Below the pieces are notes generated by a model. It did no database searches, was not told where the DNA came from, and worked only from the letters and a program-made list of their open reading frames with translations. A stretch of DNA of 64,000 bases from Candidatus Didemnitutus mandela (GTDB lineage Bacteria; Verrucomicrobiota; Verrucomicrobiia; Opitutales; Opitutaceae). A program made the translations under genes and the position numbers. The stretch lies in NCBI GenBank assembly GCA_002591725.1, contig NJAL01000003.1, positions 248,001 through 312,000 of the forward strand. Direction: 5' to 3'. Below are positions 9,791 to 17,898 of the stretch, in pieces. Positions within the stretch are counted from its first letter, which is position 1. The number at the start of each line of letters is the position of its first letter.

Positions 9791-12622
9791 ATGAGCTTCC
9801 TCCAAAATCCATTCAACATCTTACAGATTTTTGCCGACGGAAAGAAATTCTATTCGCTGCCTGCATTCGAGGAAGCTGGCTTCCCGGTATCGCGCCTGCC
9901 GGTGAGCATCCGACTCGTGCTCGAGTCGGTGCTACGCAACTGTGACGGCAAACGAGTGCTCGAATCCAATGTCCGTGAATTGGCCAACTGGAAGCCGAAC
10001 GAGGCCCGCACTGCGGAGATTCCCTTCGTTGTCGCGCGCATTGTGCTACAGGATCTCACGGGTGTGCCGCTTCTTGTCGACCTTGCGGCTATGCGTTCGG
10101 CTGTTGCAAAAATGGGCAAGAATCTCAAGGCTATCGAGCCGCTCGTTCCTGTTGATCTTGTCGTTGACCACTCGCTACAGGTCGACTTTTTCGGTTCTGC
10201 GGAGGCGATGCAGCGCAACCTCGATCTCGAGTTCACACGCAACCGCGAGCGCTATCAGTTCCTCAAGTGGGGCATGCAAGCTTTTGATACCTTCAGTGTC
10301 GTGCCGCCGGGCATCGGCATCGTGCACCAGGTCAATCTTGAATACCTTGCGAAGGGCGTGCTCAGAGTCGGCGATGTTTATTATCCTGATACGCTCGTTG
10401 GAACCGATTCCCATACGACGATGATTAACGGTGTCGGCATCGTTGGCTGGGGTGTTGGCGGCATCGAGGCCGAAGCTGGCATGCTTGGCCAACCGATTTA
10501 TTTCCTCACACCAGACGTAGTAGGCGTGCACCTCACTGGTACCCTCAAGGAGGGCGTTACGGCAACCGACCTAGCGCTCACCGTCACGCAGCACATGCGC
10601 AAGACAAATGTCGTCGGAAAATTTGTCGAGTTTTTCGGACCTGGTGTCGCGGCGCTTCCTGTCGTCGATCGCGCGACTATTGCCAACATGGCGCCTGAAT
10701 ACGGGGCGACGATGGGCTTTTTCCCGATCGATGCCGAGTGCCCAACCTATTTGCGTGCCACGGGCCGTGACGAAGCGCACGTGGCGATTTATGAAGCTTA
10801 CTACAAGGCGCAAGGCCTGTGGGGCATCCCTCAAAAGGGCCAGATCGATTATTCGCAGGTCGTCGAACTTGATCTCGGTACCATTGTGCCGAGCGTTGCC
10901 GGTCCGAAACGCCCGCAGGATCGCATCGAACTGTCGGAGTTGAAGAACAAGTTCACCACGGCGTTCACTAAGCCGGAGACCGAAAATGGTTTTGGGAAAA
11001 AGGCTGAGGACTATGCCAAGACGGTCGAAGTGTTTCCTCGTTCGAGTAGTGACGTTCATGTCTGTGATGGTGGCCAGGGGTTGGTCTCCGTCGCGGCTTT
11101 CGCTACCAATAGCACTAGCGTTCTTACCGAGCGTGAAATGGCCAACAACTGGCCGATGCCAGATGTCGTGCATGCCGCCGTATCACAAGTGCGCGGAGCC
11201 GTCAGCAACGGTAGCGTGCTCATTGCAGCCATCACAAGCTGCACTAACACTTCCAACCCGAGCGTCATGCTCGCCGCCGGTCTCCTCGCTAAGAAGGCCG
11301 TGGAAAAAGGCCTGAAGGTGAATCCGGTTGTGAAGTCCTCGCTGGCTCCAGGTTCGCGCGTCGTTACGGACTATTTGAATAAAACCGGTCTCACGCGGTA
11401 TCTCGATCAGCTCGGTTTTCAGACCGTCGGTTACGGCTGTACCACCTGTATTGGCAATTCCGGTCCGCTGGATCCGGTGATCGAGGAAGTCGTGCTAAAA
11501 AACGACTTCGTTTCCGCCTCTGTCCTTTCCGGAAACCGTAACTTCGAAGCTCGCGTCCACCAGAACATCAAAGCCAACTTTCTCATGTCGCCGCCGCTTG
11601 TCGTCGCTTTTGCGCTCGCTGGTCGTGTGGATGTTGACATGGCCGTCGAACCGATCGGCAAGGACAAAGCCGGGAAAGACACCTTCCTAAAGGATATCTG
11701 GCCGAGTCTCCAGGAAGTTCGCGATCAAATGGCTGCTGCACTAAAGCCTGAGGTGTTTCGAAAACTTTACGCTGACTTCGCCGTGCAAAACCCGAAGTGG
11801 AACAAAATAACGTCCATCACCGGAAACGTTTACCAGTTCGACTCCAAGTCGACCTACATTCAGGAGCCGCCCTTTTTCGCCGGTTTTGGTATGGAGCTGG
11901 ACATGATCAAGCCGATTTCCGGAGCGCGGTTGCTCGGCATTTTTGGCGACTCCATCACGACCGACCACATCTCTCCGGCCGGAGCGATCAAGAGGAACGC
12001 CCCAGCTGGCAAATATCTTCTCGAAAAAGGCGTCGCTTTCGAAGATTTTAATTCCTATGGCTCTCGTCGCGGCAACGACCGCGTGATGACGCGTGGTACT
12101 TTCGCAAACGTCCGTATCAAAAACTTGATGCTCGGTGGCAAAGAAGGTGGCAATACACTCGGACCCGATGGGATCGAGATGTCCATCTATGATGCTTCGA
12201 TGGCTTATCAAACGGCCGGCGTGCCGCTCATCCTGGTGGCTGGTCAGGAATACGGAACCGGTTCCTCGCGTGACTGGGCTGCAAAAGGTACGAATCTTCT
12301 CGGTGTCAAAGCAGTTGTCGCGCAAAGCTTCGAGCGCATCCATCGCTCGAATCTCGTCGGCATGAGTGTACTGCCGCTCCAGTTCAAGGAAGGCGTGAAT
12401 GCGATCAGCTTGAAACTCGACGGTACGGAGATATATGATGTCATCGGTCTCGGTGCCGATCTCAAGCCACAGCAGGATCTCGTCCTCAAGGTCACGCGTA
12501 AGAGTGGCGCTGTGGAAAATGTGCCGGTGACATGCCGGATCGATACGCCGATTGAGGTCGAATATTATCAGCATGGCGGTATCTTGCCTTACGTGCTTCG
12601 CCAGATCGTCGCGTGTAATTAA
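9791..12622 (+). CDS. acnA: Aconitate hydratase A
   Basis: Interconverts citrate and isocitrate through cis-aconitate in the TCA cycle. The 943-residue product has the AcnA/IRP layout: an N-terminal catalytic region with [28 protein letters not shown], the [4Fe-4S] ligands in [13 protein letters not shown] and [14 protein letters not shown], and the C-terminal swivel domain with [27 protein letters not shown] and [17 protein letters not shown] prefer the ATG at 9791 (MSFLQNPFN) over the upstream TTG at 9779. No frame defects are visible. Downstream is a non-coding stretch with clustered inverted repeats. Confidence 0.97.
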   Translation: MSFLQNPFNILQIFADGKKFYSLPAFEEAGFPVSRLPVSIRLVLESVLRNCDGKRVLESNVRELANWKPNEARTAEIPFVVARIVLQDLTGVPLLVDLAAMRSAVAKMGKNLKAIEPLVPVDLVVDHSLQVDFFGSAEAMQRNLDLEFTRNRERYQFLKWGMQAFDTFSVVPPGIGIVHQVNLEYLAKGVLRVGDVYYPDTLVGTDSHTTMINGVGIVGWGVGGIEAEAGMLGQPIYFLTPDVVGVHLTGTLKEGVTATDLALTVTQHMRKTNVVGKFVEFFGPGVAALPVVDRATIANMAPEYGATMGFFPIDAECPTYLRATGRDEAHVAIYEAYYKAQGLWGIPQKGQIDYSQVVELDLGTIVPSVAGPKRPQDRIELSELKNKFTTAFTKPETENGFGKKAEDYAKTVEVFPRSSSDVHVCDGGQGLVSVAAFATNSTSVLTEREMANNWPMPDVVHAAVSQVRGAVSNGSVLIAAITSCTNTSNPSVMLAAGLLAKKAVEKGLKVNPVVKSSLAPGSRVVTDYLNKTGLTRYLDQLGFQTVGYGCTTCIGNSGPLDPVIEEVVLKNDFVSASVLSGNRNFEARVHQNIKANFLMSPPLVVAFALAGRVDVDMAVEPIGKDKAGKDTFLKDIWPSLQEVRDQMAAALKPEVFRKLYADFAVQNPKWNKITSITGNVYQFDSKSTYIQEPPFFAGFGMELDMIKPISGARLLGIFGDSITTDHISPAGAIKRNAPAGKYLLEKGVAFEDFNSYGSRRGNDRVMTRGTFANVRIKNLMLGGKEGGNTLGPDGIEMSIYDASMAYQTAGVPLILVAGQEYGTGSSRDWAAKGTNLLGVKAVVAQSFERIHRSNLVGMSVLPLQFKEGVNAISLKLDGTEIYDVIGLGADLKPQQDLVLKVTRKSGAVENVPVTCRIDTPIEVEYYQHGGILPYVLRQIVACN

Positions 12623-13112
12623 AGCTCCTTCATCCCCTGACTGTATGTCCGAAGTTATCACATTAAGTCTTTTTTTGTCGATGTTTATGCCGAGCCCGTC
12701 CTCGTTCGCATTGAGGGGCGTGCTTCGCTCATGAATAGTGGCAGCCTGAAAATTTTTTCTGAGAGATGACGCAGCATGACAAAATCCATTTTGTCATCGA
12801 CTTTGTCCATTGCACGAGCATGGACAGCACGTTCCTCGGCGTGTGCTGTCCATTCGTGGCTTTGAAACTGCATTGCCGTCAGCCTAAGGACGCTTATACT
12901 CGTGCGTGCTGGAGAACTTAATTTGGAACTAATTCGCAACCTCGGCTTGCACCGGCTGGCAATGGTTGGGTTGATAGGGGAAACTTCCCTATGGACCTTG
13001 GCGGCGGTCGGCAGACACTGGGCGAAGCCCCGCGCGCAGCAAACTAGAAAATGCCCGCCTCCGTGCTAGAAGCTAGAAGCGCACGGAAAGCTTGTAACCG
13101 CCGACTAGGCCA
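12623..13112. other. Non-coding stretch after acnA with clustered inverted repeats
   Basis: No gene is recognised in these 490 bases. The notable content is the set of perfect inverted repeats at 12776-12853, listed separately. The remainder carries no readable protein-like fragment. Confidence 0.5.
12776..12853. promoter_or_regulatory. Three inverted repeats, two mutually exclusive
   Basis: ATGACAAAAT (12776-12785) is followed after CC by its exact complement ATTTTGTCAT (12788-12797). Then TGTCCAT (12804-12810) can pair with ATGGACA (12820-12826), and the longer ATGGACAGCAC (12820-12830) can pair over a 12-base loop with GTGCTGTCCAT (12843-12853). The second and third pairings share a strand and exclude each other, as in attenuators. 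No T-run follows. It could be the 3' end of the acnA transcript or an RNA element; function unknown. Confidence 0.45.
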
Positions 13113-14574
13113 ATGCGTCTAAGTTTCAGGACGTGCTCACCTTTTTGCGTAATCGCGTCAATTTCCGCTAACGATTTCGTCCGTCATGATCCTCTTTCTG
13201 CTTGGCGGATTGCGCTTGGTGCCGTTGTGGTCTCTTCTTTCTATTGTCGAGCCCAGCGCGTGGCTGCGCGGGTGGAGAAAGAGAAATTGTTGCTGTTCGA
13301 TGAATGGCAGATCGTACTCGATTTTATGCAAAGCATGGTCGATTCGGTTGGCGAGCGCCTCTCGCGCGACGAGTTGTTCCAGCGCATCGTCCATGCTTCG
13401 ATTCTAAGTACTGGGGCGCTAAGCTTCCAGTATATTCGAGAAGGGAGCATACAATCGTATGCGTGGCATTGTAGTCGAAGGGCTCTTTCCCGATGCGCTT
13501 GGCCGATCGCCGACACGCAGCGGATGAGGCTGGGCACACGAGCGAAGTTTATCGAATAGGTGCTGAAGTTTGAGGAATTTCCCGTTGGCGAAGGCGTGGC
13601 CGGCTGCGTTGCGGCGACCAGTTCTGGTGAGCTTGTTGTCAACGCGATCAATCGTTAAACACGATTGATCCGGTGCTCGTAGTACGCTCCGTGATCGTTT
13701 TCCCGCAATCATCTCATAGGTGCCCTTGTCGTCTGTAACGCTGCTGATGGACTGCCCTTTACTGAAAGCGACTATTCTCTCGTGGCCGCGCTTGCTGAAC
13801 AGGCCGGACAACGCCGACTTCATCAACCTCGAGATCGAAAAATAGCGCCTCGATCTGGATTTGGGAGTGGCTATAGAACTCCAGAAGATACTATTGTCTA
13901 TTAATTTACCTACCATCGAACATTTGGAAATCGATGTTCTCTACCTTGCCGCGCAAAAGGTTGCGGGGGACTTCTACGACATCATCCGGAAGTGATACGA
14001 AGCTTGGTGTCATTGTCGCTGACGTGTCTGGTAAAGGTATTGCTGCCTCGTTACGTTACTGATGGCCATCTGCCGTACGTTGCTTCGTCGCTTCATCGTG
14101 TGCTACGATTCGCCGGCGCGCTTATTGATTGAGCTAAACCGGGCGCTTGACGGAAAAATCCGCGGAGGCATATCAGATGACGTATGCCGTGATCAATCAG
14201 GTGACGCTAGCCTTTGCCGGCCACGAGCGGCCCCTCTTTTCCCGGCGGGATCAGAATGGGGTGCCGCGCAGCGAATTTGTGTCTTCCGAAAGCACGCCGA
14301 TCGGGCTAGTTGGCGCCGACATGTTCGAGCAGATCATGGTCGATCAAGTCGTGCCGTTCGAGCCCAGTGACGTGTTTTCCCTCTATACCGACGGTTTGAC
14401 GGAGGCGGCCAATCTCGATGACAAGGAATTCGACTGGCTAACAGCCTGCGTGCTGTGTGTGCCAGCAGACCGTGCGAGATAAATGGCACAATTTTGAAAA
14501 CCGTGCAGTGTTTCAGCAGCAGTACGGAGCTGCGCGACGACTTCACGCTCGTGACGGTAAAGCGCGGGAGCTAA
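13113..14574 (+). pseudogene. Degraded GAF/PP2C (RsbU/SpoIIE-type) serine phosphatase
   Basis: Plus-strand pieces in alternating frames give the order of a GAF-PP2C regulator phosphatase: a helical linker with ARVEKEKLLLFDEWQIVLDF (~13270), GAF-like EEFPVGEGVAG (~13570) and LPFTESDYSLVAALAEQAG (~13750), a linker QKILLSINLPTIEHLEIDVL (~13890), KVAGDFYDIIR, the phosphatase motif ADVSGKGIAAS (~14020), GHERPLFSR (~14220), LYTDGLTEAA (~14380) and the C-terminus ELRDDFTLVTVKRGS ending at 14574. At least five frame changes and several stops separate these pieces, so the gene is dead. Such proteins act in partner-switching sigma-factor control. The longest open piece (13113-13559) is not a separate gene. 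Confidence 0.82.
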
Positions 14575-14599
14575 ATCGGATTTGTTTGTTTGTTCCTCC

Positions 14600-15712
14600 T
14601 ATTCCCTTCAACACATGGTATCCACCTCTTTTTTACCACCCCGACACTATTTGGTCGCTATGGACGATACGGCGGCTTATTCGTTTTCGAAATGTTGATG
14701 ATGGCCCTTGACCCAGCTGCAACCTATCGGTGCCGAAAGACTCGGGGTTCCAAAACTAGCGGAGTCATGATTTAAAGGAATTCGCCAGCTAACTGGCCAA
14801 TCCTTGTTTTGCAGAACGCCTGACCGAGCATTTCGGCCGTGCAAAGGTTTACCTCAAGCGCGAAGGTTTGGGTTTGTTCCACACTGGTGTGCACAAAATC
14901 AATAGCGCGCTTCCCGAAGGTACTGTCTGTGGAGTGCATGTATGCGGAACCCGGCGTTGGCCGATACGGTGTCGCGACGGCGGATGCTTGCTCGAAATTC
15001 GGCCTCGGATGCGTTGTCTACATGGAGGCTTACGGCAGGAGTAGTAGGTGCTGAATGTGTTTTGCATGCGGCTCGTGGGGCCAAGGTCATTGGTGTGAGG
15101 GCCGGACAAAAGATGTTCAAGGAAGCGATAAACGAGGCGGTGTGCGATTGGGTGACTAATGTGCGCAACTACACCCTTTGTCCCGTCTATGGTTCGTGTT
15201 TAGGTATCCAGTGATTGTTCGAGATTTTTATCGCGTGATCGGCCTGGAGGCGAAAGAGTAGATTCTGGGGCGCGAATGCCGGCTGTCCGACGAACTGGTC
15301 GTCTTCGTAGGCGGTGAAAGCAGCGCAATCGAACTGCTTTTCGAGTTTATCGACGAGCCTGGAGCAAAGGTGGTCGGTTCGAAACCGGAGGCTGATGGGG
15401 CGTTGCTGCAGGCCTGCAAAACCTTTGCGTCGAAGAGCAGATGAAGTTTACGCAATTGATGAGCGCCGGATTCGATTAGTGCGGCTGTTGATCCGGAAAG
15501 TTTCTTTTGTTGCAGGGACAGGCGGACCGATTTTTTTTATGATATGGATGATGGGGTCATGGAAACTTTCCAATGTTGTTTCTGACCGAAGACATCACCC
15601 AGGCTAACTGAGAGTTATGCACGCGCTTGCGCATGGATTGAAGCTTGCCAAGGAACTGGGTAAGGACAAGATAGTACTCGTGAATCTGTCGGGCGTTGCG
15701 AAAAAGGCGTGC
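14600..15712 (+). pseudogene. trpB: Degraded tryptophan synthase beta subunit
   Basis: Readable TrpB segments follow in correct order across several frames: FGRYGRYGGLFVFEMLMMAL (~14660-14720, the family's FG.YGG.FVPE.L), [19 protein letters not shown] (~14815-14870), [11 protein letters not shown] where the cofactor lysine is expected (~14882-14915), [20 protein letters not shown] (~14965-15030), [16 protein letters not shown] (~15123-15170), a decayed phosphate-binding region VVFVGGESSAIELLFEF (~15300), and the C-terminal ALAHGLKLAKELGKDKIVL followed by VNLSG (~15620-15690). Many indels and stops are present, so TrpB is lost from this locus. Together with the trpA ruin at 51.7 kb this suggests that tryptophan synthesis has been abandoned unless another copy exists. 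Confidence 0.9.
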
Positions 15713-16414
15713 AATAGGTCGAAAACCCTTCGATTTGGCCCCTATCAAATCGATGTTCGGATTCGTTTGCACTTTCGCGGCCGTTGGAATGCATACCTTG
15801 AGCATGCAGGTTTTATTCCGTCAACCTGCTGTGGGCTCGATCAGAGGTGTTTTGCTATCCGACGACTGGGAGACGGTGGAGGGGAACGGTCGTCAAAGCC
15901 GTGGCTGTGGTCATCGAACGTCTCGGAATGCTGGCTGGGAAGAACGAATTGGAGTTTAAGTGAAACAAGGAACTGATCTAGCAGGCTGTGCGTAACGAGA
16001 AAGTCGGCGTCACTGACCTTCCAGATGAAGCAGCGCAGGCATGGCCGAAAATCGACACCGGTAGTTATTGCGAACAATTGATGCAGTGGTTGCGGACGGC
16101 TGGGCTGGAGCTCGATGTGAATGGAGAACGGGTGCTGGGAGGTCGCGTTTTTTTTCGACCATTTCGGCGTGATAGAGAAGTTAACACACTTGCAAATCCA
16201 TCTTCTGGTATTTGACAGAGCTGTTGCAGAGCGATGGCGAGATTGGAATTCAAGGCGGAGCTTATTTTGGGAGGAATCGACTCGATCGGCAGCAAGGCGA
16301 ACCGGTCTGGAAGTATCCCAGCGCGTGATTGAGTGCAAAATAAATTGGGATCTGTCCGCGAACAGATCACTAGCTTTGGAGTAGGAAACTGCCAAACTGG
16401 AATTGTTTCGCTGA
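15713..16414 (+). other. Unplaced gene remnant between trpB ruin and lspA
   Basis: Plus-strand pieces read as real protein: KAVAVVIERLGMLAGKNELE (~15897-15956), an open piece 15988-16215 with NEKVGVTDLPDEAAQAW and YCEQLMQWLRTAGLELDV, and a shifted piece AFFFDHFGVIEKLTHLQI (~16146-16200). They look like one former gene with frameshifts and an in-frame stop near 15979. I cannot assign a family. Confidence 0.4.
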
Positions 16415-17026
16415 CTAGGGCGAGTCAGGCTGGCGAAGCGACCAGACGATGTAGGCGAACATCCCGGTGCAGATGCTGGCATCGGCTATGTTGAACGTCG
16501 GATAGGTATAGCTGCCGAAATGGAAGTCGAGAAAATCGATGACGTAGCCGTGGATGAGCCGGTCGAAAAGATTCCCGGCTGCGCCTCCGCAGAGGAGGCC
16601 AAAACAGATTTGTGCGACCGTGTGGCGCAGGCGGAGCGCCGAGCGCCAGAAAAAGATCGTGAACAACGTGCTTAGAGCGAAGAGGGCGAGCATGGTGCTG
16701 CGGCCGGTAAAAATGCTCCACGCAGCACCGGTATTGCCTACTTGCACTATGTAGAATAAATCTGGGACAACCCTGAGGCTGTTGTGTGGCCCATAGCTGC
16801 CAAGCGGCAGGAAGGCCGTGATCCACAGTTTCGTAATTCGGTCGACGATGAAGGTTACGAAGGCAAATAGCCACAGCCATCGATAGGAGAAGATAAGCTC
16901 GCTAGGTAGATGAACAACTTGGCGCGAAACTGGCGAATTTCCCGCGGTCTGGGTGCTGGCGTCAGAGCTTACTGATTTCAAGCGAGGAGAAGGTGGTGCG
17001 TTATTCGTCGTCGTTATCTTCGTCAC
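16415..17026 (-). CDS. lspA: Lipoprotein signal peptidase (signal peptidase II)
   Basis: The inner-membrane aspartyl protease that removes signal peptides from prolipoproteins after lipid attachment. The 203-residue protein has four hydrophobic segments and all family motifs: FVDRITKLWI, NTGAAWSIF, GGAAGNLFDRLIHGYVIDFL with the first catalytic Asp, and YPTFNIADASI with the second. The N-terminal ~45 residues before the first helix are a low-complexity extension, so the true start may be internal. The listed start overlaps the 3' end of the upstream dksA-like gene by 26 bases. It is the last gene of the ileS / dksA-like / lspA operon, an arrangement that fits verrucomicrobial gene order. Confidence 0.95.
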   Translation of the reverse strand: MTKITTTNNAPPSPRLKSVSSDASTQTAGNSPVSRQVVHLPSELIFSYRWLWLFAFVTFIVDRITKLWITAFLPLGSYGPHNSLRVVPDLFYIVQVGNTGAAWSIFTGRSTMLALFALSTLFTIFFWRSALRLRHTVAQICFGLLCGGAAGNLFDRLIHGYVIDFLDFHFGSYTYPTFNIADASICTGMFAYIVWSLRQPDSP

Positions 17027-17885
17027 TCACTTTTATGCCACCTTCTTCTTCGCCTGCGTTACCGAAGAGGCCGCCACGCTGAATTGTGCGATGGGAGTGG
17101 CGCTCCACTTCCTTTTGAGCTTCGGCGGAATAGCGGGTGAATGGAACGGCGAGCAGACGCTCATTGGAGATCCGTTTTTTGGTGATTTCACAGATGCCGT
17201 AGGCTCCGTTGTGGATGCGTTTGATGGCAGCTTCGATTTCGGAAAGGGCCTCCTGCTCGCTTGAAACAAGGCTTAGTGCAAAGTCGCGATCGAAGGTGTC
17301 GGTGCCGGCGTCGGCCATATGCTGGCCGTAGCCGGAGAGATCTCCGGAGTCGTCTTTCGCGGATTTGAGAAGCGTTTCCTCCGTATGTTCACCGAGCTGG
17401 GCGAGCACGTGGGAACGGAGATCGAGGAGCAAGCAATAGTAGCTGCGGAGTTTTTCGGGCACTTCGTTTTTGTCGATCTCGATCGGTGGCTTGGGACCCT
17501 TCTTCGGGTTAAAACCGAGAATGTCGTTCAGCGAGGCAGCTTTGACGTGGTTCGGCTTGGCCGGTTTGTTGAGCTTGGCGGCCTCGGCGAGCTTGTTGGA
17601 AAGCACGGCTGGCTTGGCTCCGTTTTTTACAGTTTTCAGCGTCTTGGCTTGCTTCTCGTTTTTTGCGATAATTTCACGGACTTCGTCGAAAGAGAAGAAG
17701 ATGGATTTGGCGGGGCCAGTAGGTTTGTGCTCAAGAACTCTACGCTTCAGATTGGTGGCGGGAAATGAGACATTGGCCACTGGCTTTTCTGATGCAAGAT
17801 CATCCGGCTCCGGCGCTGGATTGGAGGGGTGTAACTTGTCGATGAAGATAGACTTTTTTGCTGAGTTCTTCTTGCTTTTGGCCAT
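17001..17885 (-). CDS. DksA/TraR-family regulator with zinc cysteines missing
   Basis: The C-terminal third has the DksA/TraR layout: SLVSSEQEALSEIEAAIKRI, then HNGAYGICEITKKRISNERL and AVPFTRYSAEAQKEVE. The canonical zinc finger needs four cysteines; only the first (GIC) is present, the others being replaced by Thr, Tyr and other residues, so zinc binding is unlikely. The N-terminal ~150 residues are Lys/Ala/Pro-rich and low in complexity. I start at ATG 17885 (MAKSKKNSAKKS), because the frame upstream overlaps ileS. Transcription runs ileS, this gene after a 13-base gap, then lspA. DksA proteins bind RNA polymerase and tune rRNA and stress promoters; whether this lineage-specific form does so is inferred. 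Confidence 0.85.
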   Translation of the reverse strand: MAKSKKNSAKKSIFIDKLHPSNPAPEPDDLASEKPVANVSFPATNLKRRVLEHKPTGPAKSIFFSFDEVREIIAKNEKQAKTLKTVKNGAKPAVLSNKLAEAAKLNKPAKPNHVKAASLNDILGFNPKKGPKPPIEIDKNEVPEKLRSYYCLLLDLRSHVLAQLGEHTEETLLKSAKDDSGDLSGYGQHMADAGTDTFDRDFALSLVSSEQEALSEIEAAIKRIHNGAYGICEITKKRISNERLLAVPFTRYSAEAQKEVERHSHRTIQRGGLFGNAGEEEGGIKVSDEDNDDE

Positions 17886-17898
17886 AAGAAAATAGTAG

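Noticed and set aside
11741-12661. 306-residue minus-strand ORF opposite acnA
   Set aside because: It is a long antisense shadow of acnA with no family motif; long shadows are common opposite GC-rich genes.
15841-16482. 213-residue minus-strand ORF downstream of lspA
   Set aside because: Ser/Arg-rich, no motif, and the plus strand carries the protein-like remnants.
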